The notes under the pieces: generated by a model | Seen by the model: only the letters and a program-made list of their open reading frames with translations | Told to the model about the DNA's origin: nothing | Databases searched by the model: none | Part shown: one piece after another, positions 6,779 through 9,191 of the stretch | How the letters are laid out: every line of letters begins with the position of its first letter | How positions within the stretch are numbered: the stretch's first letter is position 1 | Origin: an uncultured Dechloromonas sp. | Lineage (GTDB): Bacteria; Pseudomonadota; Gammaproteobacteria; Burkholderiales; Rhodocyclaceae | Direction of reading: 5' to 3' | DNA: 9,191 bases | Assembly: GCA_946477505.1 (NCBI GenBank) | Contig: CAMKYP010000123.1 | Span: 1-9,191 of the forward strand | Program-made: the position numbers and the translations under genes

Positions 6779-9178
6779 TTAATTGCGAAGGGGCTTGCCG
6801 GTTTCCAGCATGTGCTTGATCCGGGCCTGGGTTTCGGGGGTCTTCAGCAATTCGACGAACAGCTGGCGCTCGACGGTGATCAGCCATTCCTCATCGACCA
6901 GGCTGCCGGTCTCGATCTCGCCGCCGCACAGGGCGATGGCGGCCGACTTGGCGACCTTGTAGTCGTGGGCGGAAATCATGCCGCCCTCCTTCATGTTGAC
7001 CAGCATCATCTCGAAGGTGGCGATGCCGTTCTTGCCGGCGACCGGAATACCACGCGCCATTTGCGGCGGTGCGTAGCCGGCATCGGCCATGGCACGCGCT
7101 TCCCTGATCGCTACCCACAGCAGTTCGTTGGCGTTGAACAGGATGGTGTCGGACGGCTTGGCAAAGCCGAAATCGACAGCTTCCTGCGCGCTCTTGGCGA
7201 CCTTGGCCATGGCGATGGTCTGGAATACCGGCTGCAGGTAGTTGAACACCTCGCCCGGCGTTGCCGACTGGGCGGCCCAGTCGGCCGCACGCACGGCAAA
7301 CTCCTTGCAGCCGCCGCCAGCCGGAATCAGGCCGACACCGGCTTCGACCAGACCGATATAGCTTTCCAGGGCCATCACGCGCTTGCCGGCATGCATGACG
7401 AACTCGCAGCCGCCACCCAGGGCCATGCCCTGAACCGCCGTCACCACCGGCACCTGTGCGTACTTCAGTGTCTGCGAGGCACGCTGGAATTTCTCGACGG
7501 TTTGCTCAAGCAGCTCGAATTGCCCGGCGGCAATGGCTTCGGACACCTGTTGCAGATTGGCACCGACGGCGAACGGTGCCTCGTGCCAGACAACGACACC
7601 ATCCAGCGTCCCTTCGGCCTGACGTACTGCGGCGATGACGCCATCCAGCACCTCGTCGCCGATGGTATGCATCTTGGACTTGATCGACAAAATACCGATG
7701 CCGCCATCGACCGCCGGCAGTTTCCACAAACGGACGCCATCGTTCTCGTACAAGGTCTCGCCGGATTTTTCCGGGGTGGCGGCTGTTTCGCCGAGCACGC
7801 GCTCGGGGAACAACTGGCGCTGGTAGACCGGCAGCGTGGAGCGCGGCACATAGGCCTTCTTGCTCGCCGAGTATGAACCTTCGGCGGCATGCACACCCGT
7901 GCGCCCCGCCTCCAGCGCCCAGGCCGGCAGCGCAACGGCACTCATGGCCTTGCCGACAGCGATGTCTGCGGCGATGGCCTGGGCGGTATCAGCCCAGCCG
8001 GCAGCTTGCCAGGTTTCGAACGGCCCCTGTGCCCAGCCGAAGCCCCAGCGCATGGCCAGATCGAGGTCGCGGGCATTGTCGGCGACGCTTTCCAGCTGCA
8101 CGGCGGCATAGTGGAAGATGTCGCGGAAGATGGCCCACAGGAACTGCGCCTGCGGATGGGAAGACGCCCGCAGCGCGGCGAATTTCTCGGCCGGGTTGCG
8201 CATCTTCAGGATGGCACCGACTTCTTCGGCGATCTCACCGGCCGACTTGCGGTAATCCTGCGCAGCCAGATCGAGCACCTGGATTTCCTTGCCCTGCTTG
8301 CGGAAGATGCCGCAACGGGTCTTCTGGCCGAGCGCCCCCTGGGCGATCAAGGCCTGCAACCAGGCCGGATTGGTGAAATAGGCATGCCACGGATCGTTGG
8401 GCAGCGTGTCCTGCATCGTCTTGACAACGTGAGCCAGTGTATCGAGGCCGACAACATCGGCCGTGCGGTAGGTTGCGCTCTTCGGGCGGCCGATCTTCGG
8501 GCCGGTCAGCGCATCGACTTCGTCGAAACCGAGGCCAAAGGCCTGGGTGTGATGCATGACGGCGAGGATCGAGAAGACACCGATGCGGTTGGCGACGAAG
8601 TTCGGGGTATCGAGGGCGCGGATGACGCCCTTGCCCAGGCGCGAGGTCAGCCAGGTTTCCAGCGCATCCAGGGTGCCAGCATCGGTGCTCTGCGTCCCGA
8701 TGATTTCGACCAGGTGCATGTAGCGTGGCGGATTGAAGAAGTGAATGCCGCAGAAGCGCGGGCGAACGCTCTCCGGCAACCCTTGGGCCAGCGTATTCAT
8801 CGACAGGCCGGAGGTGTTGGAGGCGACGATAGCGTTCGGCGCGATATGCGGCGCGATCTTCGCATAGAGGTCGTTTTTCCAGTCCATGCGCTCGGCAATG
8901 GCTTCGATGATCAGATCGCAACCAGCCAGTTGCGCCAGGTGTTCATCGTAGTTGGCGGCGTCAATGAACTTGAGCTTGCCCTTGCTGGACAACGGCGCCG
9001 GGTCCAGCTTCTTCAGGCCGTCCAGCGCTTTCTTGACAACCCCGTTTTTGTCTCCTTCCTTCGCCGGCAGGTCAAACAGCACGACCGGCACATCGGCATT
9101 CGCCAGATGGGCCGCAATTTGGGCTCCCATCACGCCGGCACCAAGCACGGCAGCTTTCTTCACGATCAGCTTGTTCAA
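6779..9178 (-). CDS. fadN: 3-hydroxyacyl-CoA dehydrogenase / enoyl-CoA hydratase fusion (FadN-type domain order)
   Basis: Two-function beta-oxidation enzyme of 799 residues: hydrates trans-2-enoyl-CoA and then oxidises the 3-hydroxyacyl-CoA with NAD+. Domains run dehydrogenase first: Rossmann motif GAGVMG at 13-18; catalytic pair His146 (IHFFNPP) and Glu158 (LVEIIG), with the 12-residue spacing usual for the family; dehydrogenase C-terminal domain from about 192 (NFVANRIG) and a second, shorter copy near 345-430; then the hydratase (crotonase) domain from about 478. In the hydratase, Glu592 (GGGCEF) and Glu612 (LVEAG) are 20 residues apart like the two catalytic glutamates of rat hydratase, so both activities look intact. 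E. coli FadB has the opposite order; Bacillus FadN has this one, and there too it precedes fadA. The start is TTG at 9178, chosen because AAGGAGA (9184-9190) sits 5 bases upstream and the Rossmann strand begins right after; the next in-frame candidate, GTG at Val6, is less well spaced. Confidence 0.93.
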   Translation of the reverse strand: MNKLIVKKAAVLGAGVMGAQIAAHLANADVPVVLFDLPAKEGDKNGVVKKALDGLKKLDPAPLSSKGKLKFIDAANYDEHLAQLAGCDLIIEAIAERMDWKNDLYAKIAPHIAPNAIVASNTSGLSMNTLAQGLPESVRPRFCGIHFFNPPRYMHLVEIIGTQSTDAGTLDALETWLTSRLGKGVIRALDTPNFVANRIGVFSILAVMHHTQAFGLGFDEVDALTGPKIGRPKSATYRTADVVGLDTLAHVVKTMQDTLPNDPWHAYFTNPAWLQALIAQGALGQKTRCGIFRKQGKEIQVLDLAAQDYRKSAGEIAEEVGAILKMRNPAEKFAALRASSHPQAQFLWAIFRDIFHYAAVQLESVADNARDLDLAMRWGFGWAQGPFETWQAAGWADTAQAIAADIAVGKAMSAVALPAWALEAGRTGVHAAEGSYSASKKAYVPRSTLPVYQRQLFPERVLGETAATPEKSGETLYENDGVRLWKLPAVDGGIGILSIKSKMHTIGDEVLDGVIAAVRQAEGTLDGVVVWHEAPFAVGANLQQVSEAIAAGQFELLEQTVEKFQRASQTLKYAQVPVVTAVQGMALGGGCEFVMHAGKRVMALESYIGLVEAGVGLIPAGGGCKEFAVRAADWAAQSATPGEVFNYLQPVFQTIAMAKVAKSAQEAVDFGFAKPSDTILFNANELLWVAIREARAMADAGYAPPQMARGIPVAGKNGIATFEMMLVNMKEGGMISAHDYKVAKSAAIALCGGEIETGSLVDEEWLITVERQLFVELLKTPETQARIKHMLETGKPLRN

Positions 9179-9183
9179 GCGGT

Positions 9184-9190
9184 TCTCCTT
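9184..9190 (-). promoter_or_regulatory. ribosome binding site deciding the TTG start of the fadN-like gene
   Basis: Read on the minus strand this is AAGGAGA, followed by 5 bases and TTG. It is the only convincing site near the N-terminus and justifies a TTG start. It lies at the very edge of the window, so the operon promoter and any operator are not visible. Confidence 0.75.
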
Positions 9191-9191
9191 T

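Larger units (their letters stand above)
1..9191 (-). other. single beta-oxidation transcription unit (seven genes)
   Basis: All seven genes face the same way. Gaps in transcription order are 22, 3, minus 4, 27, 19 and 25 bases, and none contains a hairpin with a T-run or a believable promoter. One polycistronic message is therefore the simplest reading, starting upstream of 9191 and continuing past position 1. Fatty-acid operons of this kind are usually controlled by a repressor that binds acyl-CoA (FadR, PsrA or TetR type), but no such gene or operator is in view. Confidence 0.8.

Noticed and set aside
7545..7575. The hydratase oxyanion-hole motif reads VGANL instead of the GADL of classical enoyl-CoA hydratases, and the later loop reads IPAGGG rather than IPGAGG.
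   Set aside because: From memory, FadN-type fusions commonly carry VGANL and IPAGGG, and both catalytic glutamates are present, so this is a subfamily trait rather than damage.
6749..7876. Plus-strand open frames of 375 codons here and 263 codons at 6028-6819.
   Set aside because: Both lie opposite the fadN-like and fadA genes, whose catalytic residues are all intact; the plus-strand products have no recognisable domain.

Overview
This window carries seven protein genes, all on the minus strand and packed almost end to end, so transcription runs from position 9191 towards position 1. Together they form a fatty-acid degradation (beta-oxidation) operon. The high GC content (about 60% by eye), the protein types and the gene order point to a betaproteobacterium, most likely a relative of the Rhodocyclales (Azoarcus, Thauera or Dechloromonas-like). 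This placement is recall-based inference; there is no rRNA or other taxonomic marker here.

In transcription order: (1) 9178-6779, a two-function 3-hydroxyacyl-CoA dehydrogenase/enoyl-CoA hydratase with the dehydrogenase half first, as in Bacillus FadN and unlike E. coli FadB; (2) 6756-5557, a FadA-type thiolase; (3) 5553-5038, a small hotdog-fold DUF4442 protein, a probable acyl-CoA thioesterase; (4) 5041-4466, an exported chalcone-isomerase-like protein; (5) 4438-2780, a FadD-type long-chain acyl-CoA synthetase; (6) 2760-1813, a nitronate monooxygenase/FabK-like flavoprotein; (7) 1787 to beyond position 1, an acyl-CoA dehydrogenase of about 600 residues whose last few codons lie outside the window.

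The enzymes cover activation of a free fatty acid (FadD) and every step of one oxidation turn: acyl-CoA dehydrogenase, hydratase and hydroxyacyl-CoA dehydrogenase (FadN-like), and thiolase. The three less familiar genes sit among them: a predicted thioesterase that could release CoA, an exported protein of a fold known to bind fatty acids, and an FMN enzyme of uncertain substrate. Genes are separated by 3 to 27 bases, or overlap by 4, with no room for internal promoters or terminators. The operon promoter must lie upstream of position 9191, because only 13 bases precede the first gene.

There are no RNA genes, mobile elements, CRISPR arrays, or long non-coding stretches. The window looks like well-preserved core metabolism. 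The parts most worth a second look are the thioesterase/chalcone-isomerase-like pair in the middle and the flavoprotein between fadD and the acyl-CoA dehydrogenase.
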